Shown piece by piece: positions 18,620 through 26,446 of a stretch of 64,000 bases of DNA. Source of the DNA: Marinilactibacillus sp036039175 (GTDB taxonomy: Bacteria > Bacillota > Bacilli > Lactobacillales > Carnobacteriaceae_A). The position numbers and the translations under genes were made by a program. The notes beneath the pieces are model-generated. The model had not been told where the DNA came from. It did not search any database and was given only the letters and a program-made list of their open reading frames with translations. Positions within the stretch are counted from its first letter, which is position 1. Each line of letters starts with the position of its first letter. The DNA lies in NCBI RefSeq assembly GCF_036039175.1, contig NZ_JAYXKP010000003.1, forward strand, positions 1 to 64,000. The letters are read 5' to 3'.

Positions 18620-19180
18620 TTAATTAAATTTTGTCATCGTGTCTTGAAAGCTTTTGCCTTCTGACCAGTACTTCACAGCATCAGCGGTCACTTTAACAGA
18701 TTCAAGCATGTCTTGATGTACCTCTTTTTCAAATCCACTCAGTACATGAGAGACAACTGACTGACTTGGGTAAGGTCTGCCTACGCCGATTCGAATACGA
18801 TTAAATTCTTTTGTGCCAATGTGTTGAATGAGACTTTTGATTCCATTATGTCCTCCGGCACTTCCTTTTGTTCTTAGACGAACTTTACCAGCAGGAAGAT
18901 CCATATCATCATATACAACAACAATATCTTCTTCTGTCAAATCATAGTAATCCATCCAGGGTCTAATAGATCTTCCAGAATCATTCATATAAGTCTGTGG
19001 TTTAATCAGTAAGACTTTCTCCGAACCAATCCGCCCTTCAGCATAGACTGACTCAAATTTACTTTTGTTAAATGCTAAACCCAACTGGTAAGCCAACTCA
19101 TCTAGTGCGATAAAACCAATATTATGCTTCGTATCACTATATTTTGCACCAGGATTCCCTAGGCCAATCACTAATTTCAT
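18620..19180 (-). CDS. pth: Peptidyl-tRNA hydrolase
   Basis: A 186-residue cytosolic enzyme that releases tRNA from prematurely dropped peptidyl-tRNA. Signature stretches include VIGLGNPGAKYSDTKHNIGF (His and Asn active-site region), DDMDLPAGKVRLR, and the family HNGIKSLI motif with GTKEFNRIRIGVGRP. I start at ATG 19180, where GAGGAG lies 7 nt upstream. An in-frame extension of 11 codons has no homology and no RBS. It begins the pth-mfd-flippase-mazG-rqcP run. Confidence 0.98.
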   Translation of the reverse strand: MKLVIGLGNPGAKYSDTKHNIGFIALDELAYQLGLAFNKSKFESVYAEGRIGSEKVLLIKPQTYMNDSGRSIRPWMDYYDLTEEDIVVVYDDMDLPAGKVRLRTKGSAGGHNGIKSLIQHIGTKEFNRIRIGVGRPYPSQSVVSHVLSGFEKEVHQDMLESVKVTADAVKYWSEGKSFQDTMTKFN

Positions 19181-19214
19181 GTTCAAACTCCTCTTGATTT
19201 TTAATATATACATG

Positions 19215-19250
19215 CAAAAAAGCTGAACAGATAAACCGTCCAGACTTTTA
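19215..19250 (-). terminator. Terminator of the zinc-ribbon gene
   Basis: An imperfect AAAAGTCTG...CAGCTTTTTT hairpin on the minus strand, with a T6 tract. It separates the gene at 19353 from pth. Confidence 0.65.
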
Positions 19251-19352
19251 TTTTTATTTATTGTTCTCTTATCTCCAATTATACCATAGTCGTATAACGA
19301 ATAACATCTTTCTACCTTACATTAGGTCACTACAAAAGCCCCGCTCGAAGTA

Positions 19353-19754
19353 TTAGGTTTTCTTGATAAATTGATTTTTACAGCTTGGACAAGTAATTTT
19401 GATTTTACCCTTACCTTTAGGTACACGAATCGATTTCTTACACTCTGAACAAGTATAAAATTTATAGACTTTTCTTTGTGCTTGTCTGTTTTTTAGTTTT
19501 TGAATTTTTGTCGTGACTTTTTGTTTTATGGCAATATAGTATCTGTATTCTTTGTAGCGATTTGTTTTTTCTTTGGATAATATACGTAAAGCAGCATAGG
19601 CAATTAATGCGATTCCTATAACTGAGAGAATCATTCCGCCTACAAAGTTAGAAAGTACATTGATAATCAACCCTAACATCATCAGTACTTTTGATAGCTC
19701 ATCTATTCCGTAGCGTCCATTCATGTAAAAAAGCATTTTCTGGATCCATTGCAC
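19353..19754 (-). CDS. Small membrane protein with C-terminal zinc ribbon
   Basis: About 133 residues. Two adjacent hydrophobic helices (around residues 20-60) are followed by a strongly basic linker. A four-cysteine ribbon (CSEC...CPSC, last 35 residues) would bind one zinc. Homologues of this architecture are known in lactic acid bacteria without a firm function. The first in-frame ATG (19763) directly abuts AAAGGA and is unlikely to be used; GTG at 19754 has AAGGA 9 nt upstream, so I prefer it. It is monocistronic, between a lipoprotein gene and pth. Zinc binding is inferred from spacing only. Confidence 0.7.
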   Translation of the reverse strand: MQWIQKMLFYMNGRYGIDELSKVLMMLGLIINVLSNFVGGMILSVIGIALIAYAALRILSKEKTNRYKEYRYYIAIKQKVTTKIQKLKNRQAQRKVYKFYTCSECKKSIRVPKGKGKIKITCPSCKNQFIKKT

Positions 19755-19851
19755 AAGAATCATTCCTTTTTTATTTGTCTATTCAGTGTACCAAAAAAAT
19801 GTTAAGAATTCGTGAATATCTTTCATTTAAACAGTTTAATCAGCACAAAAA

Positions 19852-19881
19852 ACCGGAGTTCCCTCGAAAGGGAACTCCGGT
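19852..19881 (-). terminator. Terminator of the lipoprotein gene
   Basis: A perfect 13-bp stem (ACCGGAGTTCCCT and complement) with tetraloop CGAA, followed on the minus strand by T6. Confidence 0.93.
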
Positions 19882-19904
19882 CGTTACTCGTTTTTAATGA
19901 GTGC

Positions 19905-20459
19905 TTACTCTTCTTCTGCAGGTGCAGCTTCTTCTGAAGACACGATAATTGTTTCGTGACGAACTAAATCATCTACGTTTACTTGGTCTCCAACTTCCCA
20001 GCTATCATCATCTGAAACGCCGACTTCAAACGTCATATCTTCTTCAGGTGTCGGAACAGCGTAAGTAAATCCGCCTTCTTCAACAGCAGGTTTTTCAGTG
20101 ACTTCCCCATCAGTAATCACGTAAGCAACTGGTTCAACACCTTCTTCTGTTGCAGCAACAGAACCAGTAACAACAGCTTCTCCACTTACTGGAGAGTACA
20201 CATAACCATCTGCAGTCCATTGTGCTCCAACAATTTCTAATTCAATTGCAGAAGTATAGCTTAAACTATCCGAGTCAATGTCATCTATGATGTCCATGGC
20301 ACTGTCATCAGAACCTTCTGTCTCAGTTGCTGACTCATCTGTTGTGTCAGTTTCTGTCTCCGTTTCAGGTTCAGTTGTTGCGTCATCTTCACCTGAGTTA
20401 CATGCACCCAGTAGTAATCCAGATACAGCTAAAAGCCCCACTAATTTTTTATAATCCAT
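19905..20459 (-). CDS. Putative acidic lipoprotein of unknown function
   Basis: 184 residues. A signal peptide ends in lipobox LLGAC (Cys at about residue 20), followed by a Thr/Glu/Asp low-complexity linker of about 45 residues. A compact domain follows with the stretch VVTGSVAATEEGVEPVAYVI and a later WEVGDQVNVDD, ending in an Ala/Glu tail. I do not recognise a family. Start at 20459 has GGGGGAG 8 nt upstream; the longer reading lacks a signal peptide. The many acidic residues resemble other secreted proteins in this window. It is monocistronic with a strong terminator. Confidence 0.7.
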   Translation of the reverse strand: MDYKKLVGLLAVSGLLLGACNSGEDDATTEPETETETDTTDESATETEGSDDSAMDIIDDIDSDSLSYTSAIELEIVGAQWTADGYVYSPVSGEAVVTGSVAATEEGVEPVAYVITDGEVTEKPAVEEGGFTYAVPTPEEDMTFEVGVSDDDSWEVGDQVNVDDLVRHETIIVSSEEAAPAEEE

Positions 20460-20678
20460 TTTCTTGCTCCCCCTATTATCCGTATTCTCTATCTCGATAT
20501 TTTCAAGACAGTAAGACAAATTTTTCTTTCAAGAATATGGTACCATATAAAAGTTTTTATAACAATCAAATTTCCCTCGAGAAATTTTAAAGATCTTATT
20601 CTACATAGAGAAAACCTTGCTAATAAAGGTGATTTCGATATTTAAACGCGATAAGAAACTGGAATTTGCACAATTAAA

Positions 20679-20730
20679 AAATAATGATTAATATAACAAT
20701 ATAATTAGCAAGTTATATTAATCATTATTT
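20679..20730 (-). terminator. Terminator of the mtlRFD unit
   Basis: A perfect 19-bp AT-rich stem (20679-20697 with 20712-20730) is followed by T residues on the minus strand, just behind mtlD. Confidence 0.85.
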
Positions 20731-20746
20731 ATTTAGGTTGCTGCTT

Positions 20747-21898
20747 TTACTTTTTCAACTCATCATAAACTTTGACTATTTTTTCAATCACCATCTCATC
20801 TTTAAGACCTGTCACTTCTTTTACCACCTCAGATACTGGTTGCTCTTCAAGTTTAGTCCGTAGTTTTACGCTTTCCTCATCAGCAGCATCGTTATAATGT
20901 AAAGCTTTACCTACTGTATTGACAAGATAATCAACTTCAAGACCTCTTTCGGATGCTTCTCTGATCGGTCTGATAAATCGTTCGTCGTATCCTAATTTTC
21001 GAATAGGCGTTCTGCCAACTCGAGTAACTGCATCAGATAGTCTTGGATTTTCGAAACGGGAAATGATCTTTTCAATATACGCTTCATGCTCTTCAGGATC
21101 AAAAGACCATTTTTCGACTAAAAGCGCACCAGTTTCTTTAAGGACACTCTTCACTTCGTCAAGTACGGATTGATCTTTCAAAGATTCGTCAATTGTACTA
21201 TATCCAGCGAATGCTCCGTTGTAGGCTACGGTTGCATGACCAGTATTTACTGTAAATAATTTTCTTTCAATATACGGTTCAAGATCTTTGACGTAATGTA
21301 CGTGCTCTAATTTCAACTTCGTATTTTTAGATTGAGTTGAACTGATAACCCACTCTTTATAAGGTTCAACAGTTACTTTCAACGGATCTTCATGTGTCTG
21401 TTGTGGCACGATTCTATCAACAGCAGCATCTGGGAACCCAATATATTTTTCAATATATTTGATTACTTCAGCATCTTCAATATGCTTCACTACTTCTGCT
21501 TTCAAAAAGCTACTGCCACCAATCATATTCTCACAGGCTACAATATCTATAGGATTTTTACAATCTGCCTGATGTCTCTTTTCGATTCCTTTTGCGATTA
21601 GTGGAGCGATTCTAGGTAAGATATTTGGTCCGATAGCTGTTGTGATCAAATCTGCATTCACGATCTCATCGATTACTTCATCAGGATTTTCTGCGTTATT
21701 AATTCCATAAATATTATTGACTAAGATCAATCGGTTTTCTTCTGAAGCTTCTTCGATTGTATAATCTTTTTGTTCGTTCAAAGCATCAATCACTTGTTTA
21801 TTCACATCTACGAAAGCAATACGAGAATTATTTTGATTCAGAATCTCACCAATAAATCCCCGACCAATATTTCCTGCTCCAAAATGTACTGTCAGCAT
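20747..21898 (-). CDS. mtlD: Mannitol-1-phosphate 5-dehydrogenase
   Basis: A 383-residue NAD-dependent enzyme that oxidises mannitol 1-phosphate to fructose 6-phosphate, feeding glycolysis. The Rossmann start VHFGAGNIGRGFIG is at the N-terminus. The polyol dehydrogenase region includes KLFTVNTGHATVAYNG (active-site Lys/His area) and VGRTPIRKLGYDERFIRP. Length is standard. Its ATG overlaps the mtlF stop codon by 1 nt (TAATG), so the two are translationally coupled. Confidence 0.97.
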   Translation of the reverse strand: MLTVHFGAGNIGRGFIGEILNQNNSRIAFVDVNKQVIDALNEQKDYTIEEASEENRLILVNNIYGINNAENPDEVIDEIVNADLITTAIGPNILPRIAPLIAKGIEKRHQADCKNPIDIVACENMIGGSSFLKAEVVKHIEDAEVIKYIEKYIGFPDAAVDRIVPQQTHEDPLKVTVEPYKEWVISSTQSKNTKLKLEHVHYVKDLEPYIERKLFTVNTGHATVAYNGAFAGYSTIDESLKDQSVLDEVKSVLKETGALLVEKWSFDPEEHEAYIEKIISRFENPRLSDAVTRVGRTPIRKLGYDERFIRPIREASERGLEVDYLVNTVGKALHYNDAADEESVKLRTKLEEQPVSEVVKEVTGLKDEMVIEKIVKVYDELKK

Positions 21899-22347
21899 TA
21901 TCCTTCGATACCTCCCAGTAATTGTACGATTTCTTTTTCAGATTTTGCATCTGCCAGTTTTGTGACATTTTCAATTTCTGAACAATAGATCGCTATTTGA
22001 GAAAGAACTTCTAAATGGTCATCTCCTGCTCCTGCAATTCCAATCAGGATCATCGCAAGCTTATCTTCTCCTTCTCCTCCGAAGTTGATACCGTTCGGTA
22101 CTTGAACAACTGAAATACCTGTATTATCAATTAGTTGCTTAGCATCTTCCTTACCATGAGGGATCGCAATAAAGTTGCCCATAAAAGTGGACACTGTGTT
22201 CTCTCTTTCAAGCATAGATTCAATATATTCTGGCTGAACGTAGCCTCCGTCAACTAGTAATTGACCCGCTTTTCTAATCGCTTCTTCTTTATTGTTGAAC
22301 GTTTGGTTTAACACTACATTCTCTTCTCTTAATATCGTCATATTCAT
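21898..22347 (-). CDS. mtlF: PTS mannitol EIIA component
   Basis: A soluble PTS phosphocarrier of about 149 residues. The phosphorylated histidine lies in NFIAIPHGKEDAKQ (around residue 65), the EIIA-Mtl/Fru signature. It passes phosphate from HPr to the EIIB domain of MtlA. Three candidate ATGs occur close together; the one at 22347 has AGGAG at 5 nt and is preferred, while 22350 is only 2 nt away from it. It sits between mtlR and mtlD. Confidence 0.95.
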   Translation of the reverse strand: MNMTILREENVVLNQTFNNKEEAIRKAGQLLVDGGYVQPEYIESMLERENTVSTFMGNFIAIPHGKEDAKQLIDNTGISVVQVPNGINFGGEGEDKLAMILIGIAGAGDDHLEVLSQIAIYCSEIENVTKLADAKSEKEIVQLLGGIEG

Positions 22348-22355
22348 CATCTCTC

Positions 22356-24440
22356 CTACTTTATTTTCTCTAAAAACAATTGATTTAAATGCTGTTGAAT
22401 TTGTTTTTCTGAACCTTTATTGAATAAATTCAGATTGGCATCACTTTCTACTATAGATGCACTGATCGTTCCCATCATGTCTTGAGTCAGTTCATCCATT
22501 GGATCTGGAGCAAGTAACAATAAGATACGATCTAGTTTCATAGTCTTTCTTTCCATATTCATCATTTCAAATGGTTCTGGAAGATCAACTATACTGAAAT
22601 ACGGCTCTTTAATAGATGGATGCACACAATGAAACAAACCTAGACCAGTACTGGGAATACCAATGGGTGCTGTAACCATTCTTTTTTCAAGTTTGTCTGA
22701 TACAGCTAGCGGATCACTCAAAACGCTATCAGGTAAATTCAAACAAATCTGCTGCAGCGTCGATTTTAGCGTATCATAATTGCCTGTCTTTTGAATAGCA
22801 AAGGACTCCAATAACTGGTTCACTTTTGTTATTTTTGAAAAGAAATCTTGAAAGGTTTGGTGTTTCACACCTACTTTCAAACTACTATCAGCTTGTCTCA
22901 GTTTTTTGATTTTATCACGTAACACTTGTTCAATGTACTTGCGAATACTCTTAAGCTCATCTTCCATTAGCAATGGTGTAACAACTTTATAATCTTTTTC
23001 AAACCCCTGAAGAAAAATTGTGGATAAAATCAGATCATATTGTTCGAAATTCAGTTGGTGTAACTGCGAAATCCTAGAAACATCAACTGTCGTTACTTCT
23101 GGTACATTTTTCCTCAATCGGCTTTCCAGTATTTTGGCAGTCCCCATTCCACTAGAACAAATAATGAGTACATTTAGTAATTGGGCATTAGAGTTCCTCT
23201 CATATGCTGAAGCAAAATGCACAACCACATATAATAATTCATTGAACTGAAATTCAAATTCAGGGAACAAACTGGCCATTCGGTTCCGAATAACCGTGCT
23301 TAGTTCTGTGTATTCTTCATGAATTTTTTCAAGTAGTGGGTTGTTTACTTCAGGCATAGGCGCTTTATTTCGCTGAATGGCTGCTGAAATGTGGGCAAAC
23401 AAATCTTGAAATAATGTCTCGTCTTGATAAAATTGCATATACATATCTTCCGAAACTAATCGAATCAACTCACGAACCTTGAAGCTTAACTGTAAATCGT
23501 AATCATCAGAAAACTCATCTCGGAGTGGTACATTCAATCCATCAATTTGAAGTGCCAGAAACACAATTTCTTCTTGCGATAAAGAATTTAATCCATAAAC
23601 TTCGCTCAGTTCACTGAATATCTCTTTTGAAATACTTATACTACGCTTACGAACTTCACTGTCCAGTTTGTCTTTATGGATAGATTGTTTAACAGTATGG
23701 TTTTGTTTAATACGTATGATTGAAAAGGTTAAAAATAAAATCAAACTTTGAAGTTGAGTATCATTAACATCTTCAAACTGAAATTCTCCATATTGTCTAA
23801 CAAGTCGATAAATAGTCTCCATGATTTCTGGGTCCAGAATATCCAAGAAAGGATTCCTACTTTCATGAAATGCCTGTTTCGATATTCTAGCTTGTTCATC
23901 AAATAATTTGAAAAAATTGTATTCATTTAATTCACTCGCAATCAGTCCACTGACAATGAGTCTTAGTGACGCTTCAGAAGCCGTTACTTTGATGCCCCGC
24001 GCCTTTCTTTTTTTTACTTCGATATCATATTCTTTGAAGATCTCTTCTATTATTTGTAGATCTTGTTGCACTGTACCTGCACTGACTTTTAAGTCATAGG
24101 CCAATGATTCTGTTTTTAGTTCCTCTTCTTCTAGAAGTAACGTAACCATCAGCAAACTTTGTCTTTTTTGAGTAGTCAGTTCATCAGATGCGCTATAAAG
24201 TTCCGATTTCAGTTCTTCTATAAACCCTTTATTGCCTTTAATGAAGTATCCTTCGTTTTCTCTGTACAGTTTCAATTGATATTGGGCTAGTGTACTTTCG
24301 ATACTAGATAATTCACGGTAGACGGTTCGCGTACTCACGTCTAATTGGCTAGCTAGATAATTGATTGTGATTCCGTTTTTCTGATTCAGTAGTAATTCCA
24401 ATATAACTTTTTCTCTGTTTGAGATGTACAGGTCGTTCAC
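22356..24440 (-). CDS. mtlR: MtlR-type PRD transcriptional activator of mannitol genes
   Basis: A 694-residue regulator with domains in order: N-terminal DeoR-like and Mga-like HTH (1-about 170), PRD1 and PRD2 (about 190-400), EIIB-Gat-like domain with Cys in LIICSSGMGTAK (around 425) and a C-terminal EIIA-Mtl-like domain (about 545-694, with LGLFHCVHP). PTS phosphorylation of PRD and EIIB/EIIA residues normally couples activity to mannitol uptake and HPr state. The predicted start is GTG with a poor RBS (AAGAG adjoining), so the exact N-terminus is uncertain. It lies between mtlA and mtlF. Confidence 0.93.
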   Translation of the reverse strand: MNDLYISNREKVILELLLNQKNGITINYLASQLDVSTRTVYRELSSIESTLAQYQLKLYRENEGYFIKGNKGFIEELKSELYSASDELTTQKRQSLLMVTLLLEEEELKTESLAYDLKVSAGTVQQDLQIIEEIFKEYDIEVKKRKARGIKVTASEASLRLIVSGLIASELNEYNFFKLFDEQARISKQAFHESRNPFLDILDPEIMETIYRLVRQYGEFQFEDVNDTQLQSLILFLTFSIIRIKQNHTVKQSIHKDKLDSEVRKRSISISKEIFSELSEVYGLNSLSQEEIVFLALQIDGLNVPLRDEFSDDYDLQLSFKVRELIRLVSEDMYMQFYQDETLFQDLFAHISAAIQRNKAPMPEVNNPLLEKIHEEYTELSTVIRNRMASLFPEFEFQFNELLYVVVHFASAYERNSNAQLLNVLIICSSGMGTAKILESRLRKNVPEVTTVDVSRISQLHQLNFEQYDLILSTIFLQGFEKDYKVVTPLLMEDELKSIRKYIEQVLRDKIKKLRQADSSLKVGVKHQTFQDFFSKITKVNQLLESFAIQKTGNYDTLKSTLQQICLNLPDSVLSDPLAVSDKLEKRMVTAPIGIPSTGLGLFHCVHPSIKEPYFSIVDLPEPFEMMNMERKTMKLDRILLLLAPDPMDELTQDMMGTISASIVESDANLNLFNKGSEKQIQQHLNQLFLEKIK

Positions 24441-24482
24441 CTCTTTTCATAAGTTTATCGTATCAGATTATGATTTTAGAAA

Positions 24483-24518
24483 CACAGAAAACAGTGAATT
24501 TCTCCACTGTTTTCTGTG
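24483..24518 (-). terminator. Hairpin between mtlA and mtlR
   Basis: A perfect 14-bp stem (24483-24496 with 24505-24518, CACAGAAAACAGTG and complement), then TTTCTAAAAT on the minus strand. It probably ends or attenuates the mtlA message before mtlR. Confidence 0.75.
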
Positions 24519-24555
24519 CTCTTTATTATTTGAACCTTGTGGGCTCAAATTGTTA

Positions 24556-26016
24556 TTAAGACTGATTTTTTATTTTTTCAACGATTTCGTCATACTTTGG
24601 ACTACCCAAGAAATTATCTACAGATACATGAACCGCACTTGGTGTCCGTTGTGAAGCTCTTTCTGTTAATTCTTCCTGAGTAATAATCAGCAATCCTTCT
24701 TCATCTTGCAAATTATTGATAGAAGAATTCGTTACACTAATATTCAAGTCCGCTTCTTTTACTTTTTTCTTCATTAGTGAAGCACCCATTGCAGATGAAC
24801 CCATTCCAGCGTCACAAGCAAAGATAATTTTGTTAACCAGTTTGTTTTCTACTGCGTCAACACCTGTTGCAACATCTCCAGCACCTACTGCGCCAGCATC
24901 GTTCATTGTTGTTTGACCTTTTGCTGTTGCTTTGTTTGCTTTCGATTTAGCAATTGCCTCATCTAGCGCTTCTTCGCTATCATCTGAACGGTCTAGCTTC
25001 AAGATAAGTGACCCTACTGCAAATGATGCTGCTGCTGCAACTAGTACACTTGCAATAACTGCGACATAAGCTCCACTAGCAGTTGCGCCTAGTACCGCAA
25101 TAATCGAACCCGGAGAAGCTGGTGAGCGCAACGCGCCTCCTAAAAGTACATTCGTAAGCGTTCCTGAAACTCCACCAGCGATAGCTGCTAAAAACATTGC
25201 TGGTTTCATTAGTACGTATGGGAAGTAAATTTCGTGAATCCCACCGATAAAATGAATAAATACCGCACCAAATGATGAAGATCTTGCTGAACCTTTACCA
25301 AATACCATATAAGAAAGTAAAATTCCTAGTCCTGGTCCAGGATTAGCTTCAAGCAAGTAAACGATTGATCTACCAGTTTCAGCTGTTTGTTGCGCACCAA
25401 GTGGTGTAAAGATACCATGGTTGATTGCATTGTTTAAGAACAATACTTTTGCTGGTTCAATAAAGACATTAACAAGTGGTAATAGATTAGCATTAATGAT
25501 CCATTCTACACCGGCAGCCATTGCTTGATTCAGTCCTAAGAAGATTGGTCCGATTGCAACGAAAGCTAATAAGGAAAGTCCGAAACCAATAATACCACTT
25601 GAAAAGTTGTTAACAAGCATTTCAAGACCAGTCGGAATTTTGTCTCCAAAGAAATCATCAAATTTCTTAATCACATATCCACCTAGTGGTCCAACACCCA
25701 TTGCTCCAAGTAACATTGGTGCGCCTGGTGCGCCCATGATGACACCCATAGTAGCGATAACCCCTACAACTGCTCCACGCTGACCGTGAACCATACTACC
25801 ACCTTGATAAGCAATCAAGATCGGAATCAAATAGTTGATAATTGGCCCAACCATCGTTTCAAGCTCTGCATTGGGTAAAAATCCATCTGGAATAAATAGC
25901 GCTGTCAAAATCCCCCACGCAATTAATGCTCCGATATTCGGCATAACCATTCCACTTAAGTATGAACCTAAACGTTGAATAGCTGATTTCCCACCCTTAC
26001 TCTGTGTCTGTTGCAT
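24556..26016 (-). CDS. mtlA: PTS mannitol EIICB permease
   Basis: 486 residues. The membrane EIIC domain (1-about 345) carries the GGIHEIYFPYVLMKP mannitol-binding/translocation signature. An Ala/Lys linker leads to EIIB (about 395-486) with the phosphocysteine in IIFACDAGMGSSAMG. It imports mannitol as mannitol 1-phosphate. EIIA is supplied separately by mtlF. Upstream lie a cre-like site and an inverted repeat suited to MtlR, so induction by mannitol and catabolite repression are expected. Confidence 0.97.
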   Translation of the reverse strand: MQQTQSKGGKSAIQRLGSYLSGMVMPNIGALIAWGILTALFIPDGFLPNAELETMVGPIINYLIPILIAYQGGSMVHGQRGAVVGVIATMGVIMGAPGAPMLLGAMGVGPLGGYVIKKFDDFFGDKIPTGLEMLVNNFSSGIIGFGLSLLAFVAIGPIFLGLNQAMAAGVEWIINANLLPLVNVFIEPAKVLFLNNAINHGIFTPLGAQQTAETGRSIVYLLEANPGPGLGILLSYMVFGKGSARSSSFGAVFIHFIGGIHEIYFPYVLMKPAMFLAAIAGGVSGTLTNVLLGGALRSPASPGSIIAVLGATASGAYVAVIASVLVAAAASFAVGSLILKLDRSDDSEEALDEAIAKSKANKATAKGQTTMNDAGAVGAGDVATGVDAVENKLVNKIIFACDAGMGSSAMGASLMKKKVKEADLNISVTNSSINNLQDEEGLLIITQEELTERASQRTPSAVHVSVDNFLGSPKYDEIVEKIKNQS

Positions 26017-26076
26017 TATGCATTCTCCTTTTGTATCTATATTTTTTAAAATAATGGCTTTCTTTACTCTTTTATT

Positions 26077-26090
26077 GTAAGCGCTCCGTT
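26077..26090 (-). promoter_or_regulatory. Candidate cre (CcpA) site upstream of mtlA
   Basis: TGTAAGCGCT followed by CCGT matches the first ten bases of the cre consensus TGTAAGCGCTTACA. It lies about 60 nt upstream of the mtlA start, in the promoter/leader region. Confidence 0.6.
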
Positions 26091-26119
26091 TCTTGAATAC
26101 TAGCCCAACTAGTCAGGGC

Positions 26120-26142
26120 TTTGTCACAACATTTTTGACAAA
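26120..26142 (-). promoter_or_regulatory. Candidate MtlR operator
   Basis: TTTGTCA (26120-26126) and TGACAAA (26136-26142) form an inverted repeat centred upstream of the probable mtlA promoter. The arms resemble the TTGnCACA-type MtlR sites described in other Firmicutes. Confidence 0.5.
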
Positions 26143-26209
26143 CTCTTGGTTATGACGTTCTTTGTGCAGAACCCTCCTTTTACATTTAGATTATTAACCA
26201 AGAGAGTCC

Positions 26210-26263
26210 TTTCACTTAACAATCTTAAGTCTCCTGTGTCAAACTTTAGATTGTTAAGTGAAA
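26210..26263. repeat. Long inverted repeat between mtlA and glmS
   Basis: Two 20-nt arms (26210-26229 and 26244-26263) match at 19 of 20 positions around a 14-nt loop. Neither side has a T tract, so it is not a standard terminator. It sits between the divergent mtlA and glmS control regions. Confidence 0.8.
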
Positions 26264-26327
26264 CGTCAGCGATACTCTATTTCTATTGTCATGTATACCA
26301 ATTTTATTTATTATTCCAAGTTTCTAT

Positions 26328-26356
26328 TTGACAAACACCTCTAATGATTATAATAT
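26328..26356 (+). promoter_or_regulatory. glmS promoter
   Basis: TTGACA (26328-26333) is followed after 17 nt by TAATAT (26351-26356), or after 15 nt by the overlapping TATAAT. A good SigA-type promoter about 90 nt before the glmS start. Confidence 0.75.
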
Positions 26357-26390
26357 TGTGATGCGACAAGGAAACGAATTACAAAAAACA

Positions 26391-26419
26391 GTATATACCA
26401 ATATCGTTTTGGTCTATAC
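26391..26419 (+). promoter_or_regulatory. Twin GntR/HutC-type boxes in the glmS leader
   Basis: GTATATAC (26391-26398) and GTCTATAC (26412-26419) both fit the GTnTAnAC operator pattern of GntR/HutC regulators. Together they form an imperfect inverted repeat with TGG/CCA flanks like NagR sites. They lie downstream of the promoter, where a repressor would block glmS transcription. Confidence 0.55.
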
Positions 26420-26446
26420 CTTAAAAAAGAAAGAAGGAAAACAAAT

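Noticed and set aside
26357..26446. glmS ribozyme
   Set aside because: The leader is too short and no ribozyme core was recognised; operator-like boxes explain it better.
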